DNA of 5,327 bases from QQUD01 sp039029915. GTDB lineage: Bacteria; Chloroflexota; Anaerolineae; Promineifilales; Promineifilaceae. The notes beneath the pieces are model-generated. The model was given only the letters and a program-made list of their open reading frames with translations. It had not been told where the DNA came from and did no database searches. The DNA is taken from positions 1 to 5,327 of the forward strand of contig JBCCFD010000513.1 of NCBI GenBank assembly GCA_039029915.1, read 5' to 3'. The position numbers and the translations under genes are program-made. This document shows positions 5,304 to 5,327 of this stretch, piece by piece (the first letter of the stretch is position 1; the number at the start of each line of letters is the position of its first letter).

Positions 5304-5327
5304 CAACGAGGACCTTGGTGTTAGTAA

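Larger units (their letters stand above)
4934..5327. other. Gene-poor, repeat-rich region downstream of purN
   Basis: This stretch of 394 bases holds no gene I can support. Its first 125 bases are tandem repeats (octamers to 4988, an AT-rich spacer, heptamers 5017-5058). Open frames there are short, compositionally repetitive and have no recognisable protein features. After 5060 the composition becomes ordinary. There is a TATAAT at 5107, one ACGGCCGT palindrome at 5194 and a hairpin with a T-run at 5278-5303. A + strand frame is open from 5210 to the right edge but has no good start or recognisable motif. A minus strand frame entering from the right edge stops within about 95 bases. Confidence 0.7.

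Noticed and set aside
5210..5327. + strand frame open to the right edge (contains SYPFRRHIKEE), possibly the start of a gene or a decayed gene
   Set aside because: Only TTG 5252 or internal GTG/TTG codons could start it, there is no clear ribosome site, two stops precede it in frame (5201, 5207), and the possible terminator lies within it. Too little to call.

Overview
This window carries one strand-consistent cluster of de novo purine (IMP) biosynthesis genes, all on the + strand: the 3' two thirds of purF (cut by the left edge), purD, purM, a Cof-type HAD phosphatase gene and purN. They are followed by about 390 bases of gene-poor, repeat-rich DNA. The enzymes cover step 1 (PurF, PRPP to phosphoribosylamine), step 2 (PurD, to GAR), step 3 (PurN, to FGAR) and step 5 (PurM, FGAM to AIR). 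The step 4 enzyme (PurL/Q/S) is not here and may lie upstream of purF, as it does in many clusters.

Layout: purF 2-949 (partial); a CAATTGT heptamer array, then purD 1027-2298; a 49-base gap with a good Shine-Dalgarno; purM 2348-3370; the HAD gene 3367-4218, overlapping purM by 4 bases (ATGA); a 124-base gap filled mostly by a 7/8-bp tandem array; purN 4343-4933; then 4934-5327, which holds an octamer ATTGG-type array, a heptamer CCCCAAT-type array, a possible promoter and a possible terminator, but no gene I can support.

Two DNA-level signals are not explained by the genes. First, the 8-bp palindrome ACGGCCGT occurs 10 times in 5.3 kb, against about 0.08 expected by chance. It falls in all three codon phases and once in non-coding DNA. 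It therefore looks like a highly iterated palindrome comparable in behaviour to HIP1 (GCGATCGC) of cyanobacteria, but with a different sequence. Second, three of the four intergenic regions hold short tandem arrays of 7- or 8-bp units. Most share a CCAAT/ATTGG core, and they abut or even run into gene ends. They resemble the heptameric STRR repeats of filamentous cyanobacteria.

Organism: a bacterium of middling GC. The PurF is of the Bacillus-type 4Fe-4S class and the PurN carries an NLHPALPG-type active-site loop. Together with the purF-purD-purM-HAD-purN order and the repeat-rich intergenic DNA, this makes me lean to a Chloroflexota (Anaerolineae-like) genome, with a repeat-rich cyanobacterium-like lineage as the alternative. 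This is inference and weakly held. No mobile element, CRISPR array, RNA gene or defence system is visible.
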